Of a stretch of 14,366 nt of DNA, positions 7,178 through 14,145 are shown piece after piece (position 1 is the stretch's first letter; every line of letters begins with the position of its first letter). Under the pieces are notes generated by a model. That model was not told the DNA's origin. It was given only the letters and a program-made list of their open reading frames with translations, and searched no databases. The stretch lies in assembly GCF_018373095.1 (NCBI RefSeq), contig NZ_JAHAHT010000038.1, positions 1 to 14,366 of the forward strand, in the 5' to 3' direction. The stretch comes from Haemophilus parahaemolyticus. Lineage in GTDB: Bacteria > Pseudomonadota > Gammaproteobacteria > Enterobacterales > Pasteurellaceae. A program made the translations under genes and the position numbers.

Positions 7178-7657
7178 TTAACCACCTTTACAGTTTAACC
7201 AAGCAATTTTGGTTCCATTGTGATCTTTATAATAAATAGAACTTTGTTGGCGAGCCATAAGCTCAATATGATTGCCTTGAATAGCATTATAGGAGCGATA
7301 AATGACTTCAAATCGAGTGCCATTAGCATTCAAGGTAAGAGTTGTGATGTGATCAAATGGCTCTGCTTTTCCACCATTTAGCTGAAAATAAAATCCAAAA
7401 TTGTCTTTTTTACGACTCTCTTTTGAAAGTGGAAAATAAGTTGTTAAGGATGTTCTAGAGCCCGTTTCTAAATTTTTGCAAACATAATAGTAGCGTTTAT
7501 AATCTGTATTGTTATTGAGCTCAGATTGAGTAATATTCTCTTTTAAAAAACGATGTTGCTGAGATTGTTCTGTTTTTTGTTTATGTGGTGTAATGGTACA
7601 AGCGAATAAGCTCATTACGCTAATAATGAGCAGAGCCTGTTTTAAGTTATTTTTCAT
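7178..7657 (-). CDS. Small secreted lipoprotein, unknown function
   Basis: The 159-residue protein begins with a lipoprotein signal peptide: MKNNLK, a hydrophobic stretch, then the lipobox LFAC with lipidated Cys20. Residues after the Cys lack Asp at +2, so by the usual rule it would go to the outer membrane. The mature part has two further Cys (in YYVCKN and WLNCKGG near the C-terminus), which could form a disulfide in the periplasm. That Cys spacing, with beta-rich sequence ending in a Cys, is loosely reminiscent of MliC-type lysozyme inhibitors. I see no decisive motif, so the function is left open. It lies 13 bases downstream of the DUF2726 gene on the same strand and probably shares its transcript. 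No good ribosome site is visible. The region is AT-rich. Confidence 0.75.
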   Translation of the reverse strand: MKNNLKQALLIISVMSLFACTITPHKQKTEQSQQHRFLKENITQSELNNNTDYKRYYYVCKNLETGSRTSLTTYFPLSKESRKKDNFGFYFQLNGGKAEPFDHITTLTLNANGTRFEVIYRSYNAIQGNHIELMARQQSSIYYKDHNGTKIAWLNCKGG

Positions 7658-7670
7658 ATACTATTAAAGA

Positions 7671-8273
7671 TTATTTTTTACTAAATCGATTATTTAAAAT
7701 CTGTGATATACGTTGAAAGTGTAATTTATCATATTGTTTAGGAAATTCAACATATTCAATATTCGCTTTTCGACAAGCTTCTTTTTTAATCGCATCGCGT
7801 TCAATAGCATCGTTCTGATAATGCCCTCCTCCTTGGTATTCAATCACAATAACAGGATGACCAGACATATCAATAATCAAAAAATCAACTCTTTTTCCAT
7901 TAATTAAACGGAAAGCCAAGTTATCTGGTGTTTGAATAAATTCTCCCATCGCTACTTGTGAAAATAATCGATATTTTTGCTTAGCATCTGTGTTTTCAAG
8001 TAATGCGACAAGTTGGGTATATAATTTATACTCACTTTTATTCATTAAAGGCTTAGATTTAAATTCAGATTTTGCAATAGTATCTAATTTTGAATATGAA
8101 AATGTACTATTTTCAGTATGATTAGGTTGAATAATAGACACTCTAGGTTCAATTCTGTATGAGATTTTATCTTTTTTCTTTTTTGTAAATAAAGCTTTCA
8201 TTAAGATAACTAAAAAGGTTAAAGAAATAAGTGACATAAACAGCTGATTTTTTAATAATTGTTCAAATAACAT
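7671..8273 (-). CDS. Membrane-anchored DUF2726 domain protein (nuclease-like fold)
   Basis: The 200-residue protein has one N-terminal transmembrane helix (about residues 10-29, FMSLISLTFLVILMKALF), then a basic KKKKDK stretch that should place the C-terminus in the cytoplasm. Residues about 75-195 match the DUF2726 pattern: LMNKSEYKLYTQL, YRLFSQVAMGEFI, the core KRVDFLIID with Asp130, VIVIEYQGGGH with Glu145 and Gln147, then RDAIKKEACRKANIEYVEF with Asp160 and Lys163/164. This resembles the PD-(D/E)xK nuclease-like core (here D...ExQ), but activity cannot be inferred. The start is supported by AAAGG eight bases upstream. Adjacent AT-rich sequence without uptake signals and the paired lipoprotein suggest an acquired unit. 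The role is unknown. Confidence 0.85.
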   Translation of the reverse strand: MLFEQLLKNQLFMSLISLTFLVILMKALFTKKKKDKISYRIEPRVSIIQPNHTENSTFSYSKLDTIAKSEFKSKPLMNKSEYKLYTQLVALLENTDAKQKYRLFSQVAMGEFIQTPDNLAFRLINGKRVDFLIIDMSGHPVIVIEYQGGGHYQNDAIERDAIKKEACRKANIEYVEFPKQYDKLHFQRISQILNNRFSKK

Positions 8274-8400
8274 TTAATTTACCTTTACATATATTTATTA
8301 AATTAAGAATGCTCTATAGCTTCATCATTTACAAGCAATTAAATCAAAATGGCATTAGATTTATCATTTTTATAGTTCAAAGTACATTATGAATAATTCA

Positions 8401-8422
8401 TTTTTCGAACGTGCTCGAAAAA
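8401..8422. repeat. AT-rich 8-bp inverted repeat upstream of purC
   Basis: TTTTTCGA at 8401-8408 and TCGAAAAA at 8415-8422 are perfect inverted copies separated by ACGTGC. No U tract lies beyond the stem on either side, so it is not an evident terminator. It sits in the 256-base gap between the divergent DUF2726 gene and purC; apart from this and the PurR-like site I see nothing clear in that gap. Confidence 0.4.
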
Positions 8423-8460
8423 ATACAATATTTCTTTAAGAGATTTTCAGTCTAAAATGA

Positions 8461-8476
8461 TCGCAATCGTTTGCCT
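8461..8476 (+). promoter_or_regulatory. PurR operator (PUR box) of purC
   Basis: TCGCAATCGTTTGCCT matches the enterobacterial PurR consensus ACGCAAACGTTTGCGT at 13 of 16 positions, including the central CG and the TTTGC half. It lies immediately upstream of the purC -10 and covers the -35 region, where a bound repressor would block polymerase. This fits purine-dependent repression of purine synthesis as in E. coli; the regulation in this organism is inferred. Confidence 0.75.
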
Positions 8477-8483
8477 AAAGCGG

Positions 8484-8489
8484 TATAAT
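8484..8489 (+). promoter_or_regulatory. purC promoter -10 element
   Basis: A perfect TATAAT 41 bases before the purC ATG. The position 17 bases upstream (8461-8466, TCGCAA) is a poor -35 and overlaps the PurR-like site. An uptake-signal core AAGCGGT (8478-8484) runs directly into the -10. Confidence 0.65.
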
Positions 8490-8529
8490 TTGCCTAATTT
8501 TTTACATTCACTTCAAATAGGATCTCAAA

Positions 8530-9387
8530 ATGCAAATCAGCTTAAAAAAAATCTACTCTGGCAAAGTGCGTGACTTATACGAGATTGACGACAAACGTAT
8601 GCTTATGGTGGCAACAGATCGCTTGTCTGCCTTTGATGTTATCTTAGATGAGCCGATTCCGCATAAAGGCGAAATCTTGACCCAAATTTCGAATTTCTGG
8701 TTTAATAAATTAGCCGATATTATGCCAAATCATTTCACGGGCGATTCTGTATTTGATGTGTTACCAAAAGAAGAGGCAGAGGCAATTCAACATCGTGCGG
8801 TGGTGTGCAAGCGTTTAACACCAGTGAAAATTGAGTCTATCGTACGTGGTTATTTAACGGGTTCTGGCTTAAAAGATTACAAAAAAACAGGCACGATTTG
8901 TGGTTTAGCTTTGCCAGAAGGGTTAGTGGAAGCAAGCAAGCTACCTGAGCCGATTTTTACACCATCAAGTAAAGCGGAAGTGGGCGATCATGATATCAAT
9001 ATTAGCTATGAAGAGTGTGAGCGCCAAATCGGGAAAGCACTTGCTAAACAAGTAAAAGAGGCAGCCCTTGCACTTTACACCAAAGCGGCTGAATATGCGT
9101 TAACAAAAGGCATTATTATTTGCGACACGAAATTTGAATTTGGTTTAGATGAGAATGGTGTATTAACTTTGATGGATGAAGTACTCACGCCAGATTCAAG
9201 TCGTTTCTGGGCGGTAGAAAACTACACAGAGGGCACAAATCCACCATCATTCGATAAACAATTTGTGCGTGATTGGCTTGAAAATAGTGGATGGAATAAA
9301 CAAGCTCCTGCACCGAAAATTCCACAAGAAGTGATTGAAAAAACGGTTGTGAAATATCAAGAAGCATTGGATTTGTTGACTAAATAG
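8530..9387 (+). CDS. purC: Phosphoribosylaminoimidazole-succinocarboxamide (SAICAR) synthase
   Basis: PurC ligates aspartate to CAIR using ATP in de novo purine synthesis. The protein has 285 residues, longer than the 237-residue E. coli enzyme but like the longer H. influenzae form. Motifs include the N-terminal ATP-binding region IYSGKVRDLYEID, the segment LMVATDRLSAFDVILDEPIPHKG, VVCKRLTPVKIESIVRGYLTGSGLKDY, and the C-terminal DTKFEFGLDENG followed by LMDEVLTPDSSRFW. The start is confirmed by AGGA at 8519-8522, seven bases before ATG. It appears to be a single-gene unit with its own PurR-like operator upstream and a hairpin terminator downstream. Confidence 0.97.
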   Translation: MQISLKKIYSGKVRDLYEIDDKRMLMVATDRLSAFDVILDEPIPHKGEILTQISNFWFNKLADIMPNHFTGDSVFDVLPKEEAEAIQHRAVVCKRLTPVKIESIVRGYLTGSGLKDYKKTGTICGLALPEGLVEASKLPEPIFTPSSKAEVGDHDINISYEECERQIGKALAKQVKEAALALYTKAAEYALTKGIIICDTKFEFGLDENGVLTLMDEVLTPDSSRFWAVENYTEGTNPPSFDKQFVRDWLENSGWNKQAPAPKIPQEVIEKTVVKYQEALDLLTK

Positions 9388-9402
9388 TCAATTTCAAAAA
9401 TG

Positions 9403-9440
9403 AAGGGGAATGGCATATAAATGGCATTCCCTTTATATTT
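9403..9440. terminator. Terminator shared by purC and tehA
   Basis: AAGGG(G)AATG(G)CAT at 9403-9416 pairs with ATG(G)CATTCCCTT ending at 9433 around the loop ATAA, with one bulge and one G-G mismatch. On the plus strand it is followed by TATATTT. On the minus strand the stem is followed by CATTTTTG, so it can also end tehA transcripts arriving from the other side. Confidence 0.7.
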
Positions 9441-9459
9441 GTAAAGATAATAAATCTTG

Positions 9460-10401
9460 CTATTTTACCCAAAACTGTCCTTTGGATAATTTATAAATCG
9501 TTAAACTGATCAAGCCTAAAATCATCAAATTCGCAAATACGAAAGCGAAAATCGCAACGCCTGTGAGCACATTGGCATGGTAAAACGCAATTGCACTATT
9601 TGCCATGGATGCTAAACCGAATGAGAAACCCCAAAAGCCGATATTTAAGCCTTTTTCTGCAATCCACGGTAGCAAACGAATAAGGAAAAAGAGTTGTAGG
9701 AAGCCATAGCCCCACAGAATTTTCACGAAAGTGTCGATTTCACCGTGATTCACCGCCAAGTAAGCTGATGCCCCAACGAAAGCAGGGGCAAGGATAATCC
9801 CCATCGTTGCTCGGAAAGGGGGCTCAACCGATGAAATCCGCAAATGTTGCAGCAACACTGGCTCGAAGATAATCCACGTAATTAAACCTGCTCCGAAGAA
9901 CAAATAGCCCAAGTCGTGATAGCCAATTAATGCAAGCGAGCTGGCACTCGTAAAGTTAGCGGCTACCGCAGGCAAATAGAATGGTGGACGGGTAGATTTC
10001 TGTTCAAAAACGCCGCCTTTCCATAATTCACCAATGCGAATAGATGAAAAGAGCAACTGCCCAACCGTGCCAATCCAGATTATTACCTCAGCTAACAGCG
10101 GTTGCCAGCGATAGAGAATATCTGCGACCAGCATTGTCGTAATCGGAATTAACGCCAAAAATGAGAACCGCACAGGGCAACGATATTCTTCTAAAACTTC
10201 GTGTTTAAAATAGCGGAGTTTATACAGGTAAAGCCCAATAAATAGAAGCCATACAAGAATAGCGCTAACACCTAAAATATCGCTGATGGTTTCAGCAAGC
10301 GGGGAATGAGCGAGGTGTGCCCAGGCAAGAGAAAGTGCAGCCAAGCCAAGCGGGATACTAAAATAGCCCGTTGGCAATGGGAATGGTTTGTTTGTGGTCA
10401 T
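9460..10401 (-). CDS. tehA: TehA-family (SLAC1-like) anion channel / tellurite-resistance permease
   Basis: The 313-residue integral membrane protein has about ten hydrophobic helices and no signal peptide. It closely follows the H. influenzae TehA sequence as I know it: the N-terminus KPFPLPTGYF, RFSFLALIPITTMLVADILYRW, GGVFEQKSTRPPFYLPAVAANFTSASSLALIGYHDLGYLFFG, and GFSFGLASMANS. The Phe at about 261 in FSFGLAS corresponds to the pore-gating Phe described for the H. influenzae channel. The family conducts or exports anions; tellurite resistance is an overexpression phenotype and the true substrate is uncertain. The start follows a strong AGGAGG (10411-10406 on the minus strand). No tehB methyltransferase is adjacent. 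Confidence 0.95.
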   Translation of the reverse strand: MTTNKPFPLPTGYFSIPLGLAALSLAWAHLAHSPLAETISDILGVSAILVWLLFIGLYLYKLRYFKHEVLEEYRCPVRFSFLALIPITTMLVADILYRWQPLLAEVIIWIGTVGQLLFSSIRIGELWKGGVFEQKSTRPPFYLPAVAANFTSASSLALIGYHDLGYLFFGAGLITWIIFEPVLLQHLRISSVEPPFRATMGIILAPAFVGASAYLAVNHGEIDTFVKILWGYGFLQLFFLIRLLPWIAEKGLNIGFWGFSFGLASMANSAIAFYHANVLTGVAIFAFVFANLMILGLISLTIYKLSKGQFWVK

Positions 10402-10431
10402 GTATCCTCCTGAAAAGTTAAGAACAGTTTG

Positions 10432-10440
10432 AGTATAGCA
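10432..10440 (-). promoter_or_regulatory. Extended -10 promoter upstream of tehA
   Basis: The minus strand reads TGCTATACT (10440-10432), an extended -10 (TGnTATAAT type) about 30 bases before the tehA start codon. A TTGACA lies only 7 bases farther upstream (10450-10445), too close to act as its -35, so recognition would rest on the extended -10. It implies tehA can be transcribed independently of epmC. Confidence 0.45.
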
Positions 10441-10470
10441 CTTGTGTCAAGAGGAAATAGATAAAATTTT

Positions 10471-11040
10471 TTAAATTTTGGTGAGATCAAACATCGCTAA
10501 ATCAATCACATCTGGCGTATTGTAGAATTTTGCCAATGCTTTGCGCAGGGTTTCCGCACGTTTTGGTAAGTAACCACGCTCTGCGTAAACTTTCACTTGA
10601 TTATAGACTGCTTGTTTGAAAGCAGAGTTGTCGCCTGGATTGCCAGAGAGGTTATCTGCGCTGGCAAAATAACGGAAACCTGCAGTGGTTGCTAAGACCC
10701 ATTCGATCGCTTGTGGTTTAACTTCCACTGATTCAAATTCTCGTTGGCGTTCGGCAGAGCGACCATCTGGTTCATACCAATAACCAAAATCTTCCAATTG
10801 GCGGCGTGTTTCACCCGCTACGAGCCAGTGCGAAATTTCGTGCAAAGCGCTGCTGTAATAGCCGTGAGCGAATAAAATCACGTGATATGGACGCTCTGAT
10901 TTTATGCCATCTTCCTCTAAAAACGCAGGTAAGTAGATAGGATAATCGCCCCCTTTTTCTAATCGGGTATTGTATTCTGTTGCAAAACATTCATCGAAAA
11001 TGCGGATAATATCTTCGATTTTGTGGTTATCTTGGTTCAT
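10471..11040 (-). CDS. epmC: Elongation factor P hydroxylase
   Basis: EpmC (YfcM) hydroxylates the beta-lysylated lysine of elongation factor P, the last step of EF-P maturation. The protein has 189 residues, like E. coli YfcM. The match is clear in FDECFATEYNTRLEKGGDYPIYLPA, FAHGYYSSALHEISHW, DFGYWYEPDGR and VEVKPQAIEW. The H67-E68-x-x-H71 segment fits the metal site expected for this family. The ATG at 11040-11038 follows AGAAGAA. The gene lies 45 bases downstream of the M48 protease gene on the same strand and may be co-transcribed. The EF-P gene and epmA/epmB are not in the window. Confidence 0.95.
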   Translation of the reverse strand: MNQDNHKIEDIIRIFDECFATEYNTRLEKGGDYPIYLPAFLEEDGIKSERPYHVILFAHGYYSSALHEISHWLVAGETRRQLEDFGYWYEPDGRSAERQREFESVEVKPQAIEWVLATTAGFRYFASADNLSGNPGDNSAFKQAVYNQVKVYAERGYLPKRAETLRKALAKFYNTPDVIDLAMFDLTKI

Positions 11041-11085
11041 TTTGTATTCTTCTTATTTTTATGCTGACATAAATAAAAAAACAGA

Positions 11086-11832
11086 TTAATGTGCTGCTTG
11101 ATAAAATTTCATCGCCTCTGGAATTAACCGTTCCAAATTTCTCTGGCGATCTGCATTAGATGGATGAGTCGAGAAAATCCCACCGCCACCACCGCTTGCT
11201 TTGCTCATTTTTACCCACACATTAGGAGCTGCTGAGGGGTTATAGCCTGATTTTGCCATCAACATTAAACCAACTTCATCTGCTTCTGTTTCTTGGCTAC
11301 GAGAAAAAGGTTTCGTGGCAATTAAATCAGTGCCCATACTTAACATCCCTTGTGTATCCACTCCTGTTGTTGCAGTAACTGCTGCATCAGCGATCTGTCC
11401 AACGACACCTGTAATCATCGTAACTGTACGTGAAGATTTTCCATGTTCTTGCAAAGCGTGAGCCATTTCGTGCCCCATTACAGTCGCAATCTCATCGTCA
11501 TTCATATTGAGCTTTTCAATTAAGCCCGTGTAGAACCCCATTTTGCCTCCTGGCATTGCCCAAGCATTAAGTTCATCACTGCGAAAAACAGTAATTTCCC
11601 ATTGAAATGGCACGCCCGTTTTATTTTCTTGTTCTGCATAAGGTGTCATTCGATTAAAAACATGATGAATACGTTGTGAAGTCACTGAATTTGTATCAAT
11701 AGCCTTTACATTTTGTTGTTTCATTTGGAGATAGCTTTGAGAAGCTTCAGCATTAATTTGTTGTGTACTCACACAAGCGGTCAAAAAAGTGCTAAATATT
11801 GCAACAAATGTAATTTTCTTTAATGCTTTCAT
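11086..11832 (-). CDS. M48-family zinc metalloprotease lipoprotein (LoiP/YggG-like)
   Basis: The frame is open further upstream, but the start is placed at ATG 11832-11830. It is preceded by AGGA (11840-11837) and gives a proper lipoprotein signal peptide, MKALKKITFVAIFSTFLTAC, with lipobox LTAC and Cys20. An ATG at 11886 would bury that signal. The 248-residue product carries the gluzincin motif HEMAH (121-125) and the third zinc ligand, probably Glu181, in ETEADEVG, followed by THPSNADRQRNL. This architecture matches E. coli LoiP, an outer-membrane protease that helps envelope quality control. An exact uptake signal lies within the lipobox codons (11773-11782). The gene is divergent from trmN6 with 88 bases between starts. 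Confidence 0.92.
   Translation of the reverse strand: MKALKKITFVAIFSTFLTACVSTQQINAEASQSYLQMKQQNVKAIDTNSVTSQRIHHVFNRMTPYAEQENKTGVPFQWEITVFRSDELNAWAMPGGKMGFYTGLIEKLNMNDDEIATVMGHEMAHALQEHGKSSRTVTMITGVVGQIADAAVTATTGVDTQGMLSMGTDLIATKPFSRSQETEADEVGLMLMAKSGYNPSAAPNVWVKMSKASGGGGGIFSTHPSNADRQRNLERLIPEAMKFYQAAH
11773..11782 (+). repeat. DNA uptake signal sequence, exact copy
   Basis: ACAAGCGGTC inside the M48 lipoprotein gene. On the coding strand it spans the Leu/Phe-Thr-Ala-Cys lipobox codons, so the uptake word is accommodated within the signal peptide. Confidence 0.85.
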
Positions 11833-11920
11833 TTTATCCTCATTTAAAATATCGTCTTTGATTGTGAAAGACAGAAAACGATGCAATTATAGCCTAACTT
11901 CCCCTAAATTTGATGTAAAA

Positions 11921-12628
11921 ATGACAAAATCAGGATTTAAGTTTAAACAATTTTTTATCGCCCACGATCAATGTGCGATGAAAGTGAATACCGACGGCAT
12001 TTTGCTCGGTGCAATGGCGGAGGTAAACAATGCCAAGCGTATTCTCGACCTCGGTACAGGTACAGGGTTGATTGCGATAATGCTTGCACAGAGAACCACT
12101 GAAGATTGCAAAATTACCGCTCTTGAATTAGAACCTAATGCTTATCAGCAAGCGGTTGAAAACGCTCAATATTCTACATGGGCAGATCGAATTGCCGTTC
12201 AACAGGGTGATGTTTTGACAATAGTATTTGCCGAAAAATTTGATTTGATTGTGTCCAATCCCCCTTATTTTAGCGGTAGTCTTGCCAGCAAAAATGCCAC
12301 TCGAGATCTGGCTCGCAGTGCTACTCAGAGCCATTTGGCTTGGTTAATGCAAGCAAAAAAATGGCTCGCTGAAACAGGAAAAATGAGCTTTATTTTGCCT
12401 ACTCAAGAAGCGGAAAAATTGCTTGTTCAAAGCCAAACAAGCGGTCTGTTTTGCACAGAGATTTGCAAAATTATTACCAAAGCAGGACAGATACCGAAGC
12501 GAATGATTTTAACCTTTATGCACCAAAATCAGCCAAGAAGAGAAAGTGAATTGGTCGTTTATGATGAACAAAATCAATACACGTCAGCATTTGTGACACT
12601 AACCCAAGATTTTTATTTAAAGATGTAG
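11921..12628 (+). CDS. trmN6: tRNA1(Val) (adenine(37)-N6)-methyltransferase
   Basis: TrmN6 (YfiC) methylates A37 of tRNA(Val) using S-adenosylmethionine. The start is set at ATG 11921, giving 235 residues and the family N-terminus GFKFKQFFIAHDQCAMKVNTDGILLGA. The frame is open upstream to 11789, but that overlaps the divergent gene and has no family match. SAM-binding motif I is DLGTGTG (43-49), and the catalytic N6-adenine motif is NPPY (113-116). The C-terminus ALTQDFYL-type (here TLTQDFYLKM) is characteristic. No Shine-Dalgarno sequence is visible before ATG. An exact uptake signal lies at 12437-12446. anmK starts 5 bases after the stop, suggesting one operon. Confidence 0.93.
   Translation: MTKSGFKFKQFFIAHDQCAMKVNTDGILLGAMAEVNNAKRILDLGTGTGLIAIMLAQRTTEDCKITALELEPNAYQQAVENAQYSTWADRIAVQQGDVLTIVFAEKFDLIVSNPPYFSGSLASKNATRDLARSATQSHLAWLMQAKKWLAETGKMSFILPTQEAEKLLVQSQTSGLFCTEICKIITKAGQIPKRMILTFMHQNQPRRESELVVYDEQNQYTSAFVTLTQDFYLKM
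12437..12446 (+). repeat. DNA uptake signal sequence, exact copy
   Basis: ACAAGCGGTC within trmN6, followed by TGTTTTGC, resembling the T-rich tail often seen after uptake words. Confidence 0.85.
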
Positions 12629-12633
12629 AAAAA

Positions 12634-13746
12634 ATGAAATTATATTTAGGCATTATGTCGGGCACGAGCTTAGACGGTGTAGATTTAGCGTTAGTTGATT
12701 TTAAGAATGGAGCGAAATTAGTGGCAAGTGGTTTTGTGCCAATGCCTAAAGATTTACGTGCAGATTTGTCAGCTTTACTAAAATCAGGCGAAACTTCATT
12801 ACAAAAATTAGGTGAAATCGACCATCGCTTAGGTGTGTTATATGCTGATTGTGTGAACGACTTTCTGGAGAAAAATCAGCTCAAACCAAGTCAAATTGAA
12901 GCGATAGGTTGCCACGGGCAGACGGTTTGGCACGCTCCGCAAGGCAACTTCCCATTTACGATGCAAGTTGGTGATATGAATATTGTTGCTGCCCGTACAG
13001 GTATTACTACTATCGCTGATTTTCGCCGTAAAGATATGGCGTTTGGTGGACAAGGAGCACCGCTCGTACCTGCTTTCCATGAGGCGATTTTTGCTCACTC
13101 AAATCAATTTACTGTAGTGCTCAACATTGGTGGAATTAGCAATATTTCGGTACTCAATCCAAATGTAGAAACTATCGGCTACGATGTGAGCGTAGGCAAT
13201 GCGTTGATGGATGTGTGGATCGAAAAACATTTTGGCAAGCGTTACGACAAAAATGCTGAATGGGCAAACACAGGCGAGGTCATTCCTGAATTATTGGCGG
13301 AAATGTTGAGTGAGCCGTTCTTTCAATTACCCCCTCCGAAAAGCACAGGACGCGAGCTGTTTAACCTTGAGTGGTTGGAAAAGCAATTTGCAAATTTAGA
13401 TGAAAAATCGACCGCTTACAAAGCAGAAGATGTACAACGCACCTTGGCAGAATTTACTGCACAGAGTGTCGCTCGTGAATTGTTGCAGTGGAATAATGAG
13501 CCAAATAAAGTACTGTTAGTATGTGGCGGTGGGGCGAGAAATCCTCTCTTGATGGAGCGTTTTCGTGCTTTGCTGCCTAATTGGCAGGTTGGTACAACTA
13601 ATGATTATGGTGTGGATATTGATTACGTTGAGGCGATGGCTTTCGCGTGGTTAGCATTTCAAAGAATGGAAAATTTACCAAGCAATATGCCAAGTGTAAC
13701 GGGCGCATCGCAAGCGGTTAGTTTGGGAGTGATTTTTCCGAAATAA
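12634..13746 (+). CDS. anmK: Anhydro-N-acetylmuramic acid kinase
   Basis: AnmK phosphorylates and opens 1,6-anhydro-MurNAc released during peptidoglycan turnover, yielding MurNAc-6-phosphate for recycling. The protein has 370 residues, the family size. Motifs: GIMSGTSLDGVD near the N-terminus (ATP phosphate loop of the hexokinase-like fold), GCHGQTVWHAP, TIADFRRKDMAFGGQGAPLVPAFH, LNIGGISN, and the catalytic Asp184 in IGYDVSVGN. KSTGRELFNLEWL, VCGGGARNPLLMERF and PSVTGAS are further matches. The loop after the catalytic Asp reads VSVGN rather than the more usual TGPGN. It lies 5 bases after trmN6 and ends at a terminator built from paired uptake signals. Confidence 0.96.
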   Translation: MKLYLGIMSGTSLDGVDLALVDFKNGAKLVASGFVPMPKDLRADLSALLKSGETSLQKLGEIDHRLGVLYADCVNDFLEKNQLKPSQIEAIGCHGQTVWHAPQGNFPFTMQVGDMNIVAARTGITTIADFRRKDMAFGGQGAPLVPAFHEAIFAHSNQFTVVLNIGGISNISVLNPNVETIGYDVSVGNALMDVWIEKHFGKRYDKNAEWANTGEVIPELLAEMLSEPFFQLPPPKSTGRELFNLEWLEKQFANLDEKSTAYKAEDVQRTLAEFTAQSVARELLQWNNEPNKVLLVCGGGARNPLLMERFRALLPNWQVGTTNDYGVDIDYVEAMAFAWLAFQRMENLPSNMPSVTGASQAVSLGVIFPK

Positions 13747-13770
13747 TATTTGAGTAGATCACTAAAATTA

Positions 13771-13813
13771 AACCGCTTGTTTTTTGATAAATTCAATCTC
13801 AAGCGGTTATTTT
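13771..13813. terminator. Terminator formed by two inverted uptake signals
   Basis: AACCGCTTG (13771-13779) and CAAGCGGTT (13800-13808) pair over 9 bp around a 20-base loop, followed by ATTTT on the plus strand and by bases 13780-13769-type AT-rich sequence on the other. Opposed uptake signals acting as stem-loop terminators are known in Pasteurellaceae. It sits between the convergent anmK and zinc-ribbon genes. Confidence 0.65.
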
Positions 13814-13822
13814 AGCAGAAAT

Positions 13823-14056
13823 CTATCGATTCACCCACCAACTTGCTACACCTAACACCACGGAAAAAATCAGTAGCCAAACAAGTTGGAGTTTATTACT
13901 TTGGCGGTTGATTTCTTGGTTGATTTTTCTGCGTTGTTCAAGTTTTTGGCGGTAAATTTCTAAATCAGCTTCTTTAAATGAAAAACCACAATGTGGGCAA
14001 GCCTGCACACTCTCACTAATTTTTTTTCGACATTCAGGGCAATGATGTAATGCCAT
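13823..14056 (-). CDS. Small zinc-ribbon membrane protein
   Basis: The 77-residue protein has an N-terminal zinc ribbon with Cys6, Cys9, Cys20 and Cys23 (CPEC and CPHCG). A charged, probably helical linker follows (EIYRQKLEQRRKINQEINRQ, about 33-52), then one C-terminal transmembrane helix (about 57-74) ending WWVNR. This is a tail-anchored zinc-ribbon layout with the ribbon probably in the cytoplasm. The start has AAAGGA upstream at good spacing. It is divergent from dnaK, 270 bases away, and convergent with anmK. The family is widespread and its function is not known to me. Confidence 0.85.
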   Translation of the reverse strand: MALHHCPECRKKISESVQACPHCGFSFKEADLEIYRQKLEQRRKINQEINRQSNKLQLVWLLIFSVVLGVASWWVNR

Positions 14057-14096
14057 AATAATTCCTTTTTACTTAATTTAGGGCTGAGTTTGACTC

Positions 14097-14106
14097 ACAA
14101 GCGGTC
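14097..14106 (+). repeat. DNA uptake signal sequence, exact copy
   Basis: ACAAGCGGTC in the gap between the zinc-ribbon gene and dnaK, followed by ATATTTTATC, an A/T-rich tail typical of uptake words. It lies upstream of both predicted heat-shock promoters. Confidence 0.85.
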
Positions 14107-14145
14107 ATATTTTATCAAAAATTTGTAATTTTTTTTGTTTTTACC

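Noticed and set aside
11058..11073. TTTATG/CATAAA hairpin between the M48 gene and epmC
   Set aside because: It is a 6-bp A/T-rich stem without GC content; too weak to call as a terminator.
11833..11886. N-terminal extension of the M48 protease from ATG at 11886
   Set aside because: It would place 18 polar residues before the lipoprotein signal peptide. The internal ATG at 11832 has a good ribosome site and correct lipobox spacing.
11789..11920. Upstream extension of trmN6 to 11789
   Set aside because: The extra 44 codons overlap the protease coding strand and do not resemble the TrmN6 family, whose conserved start fits ATG 11921.
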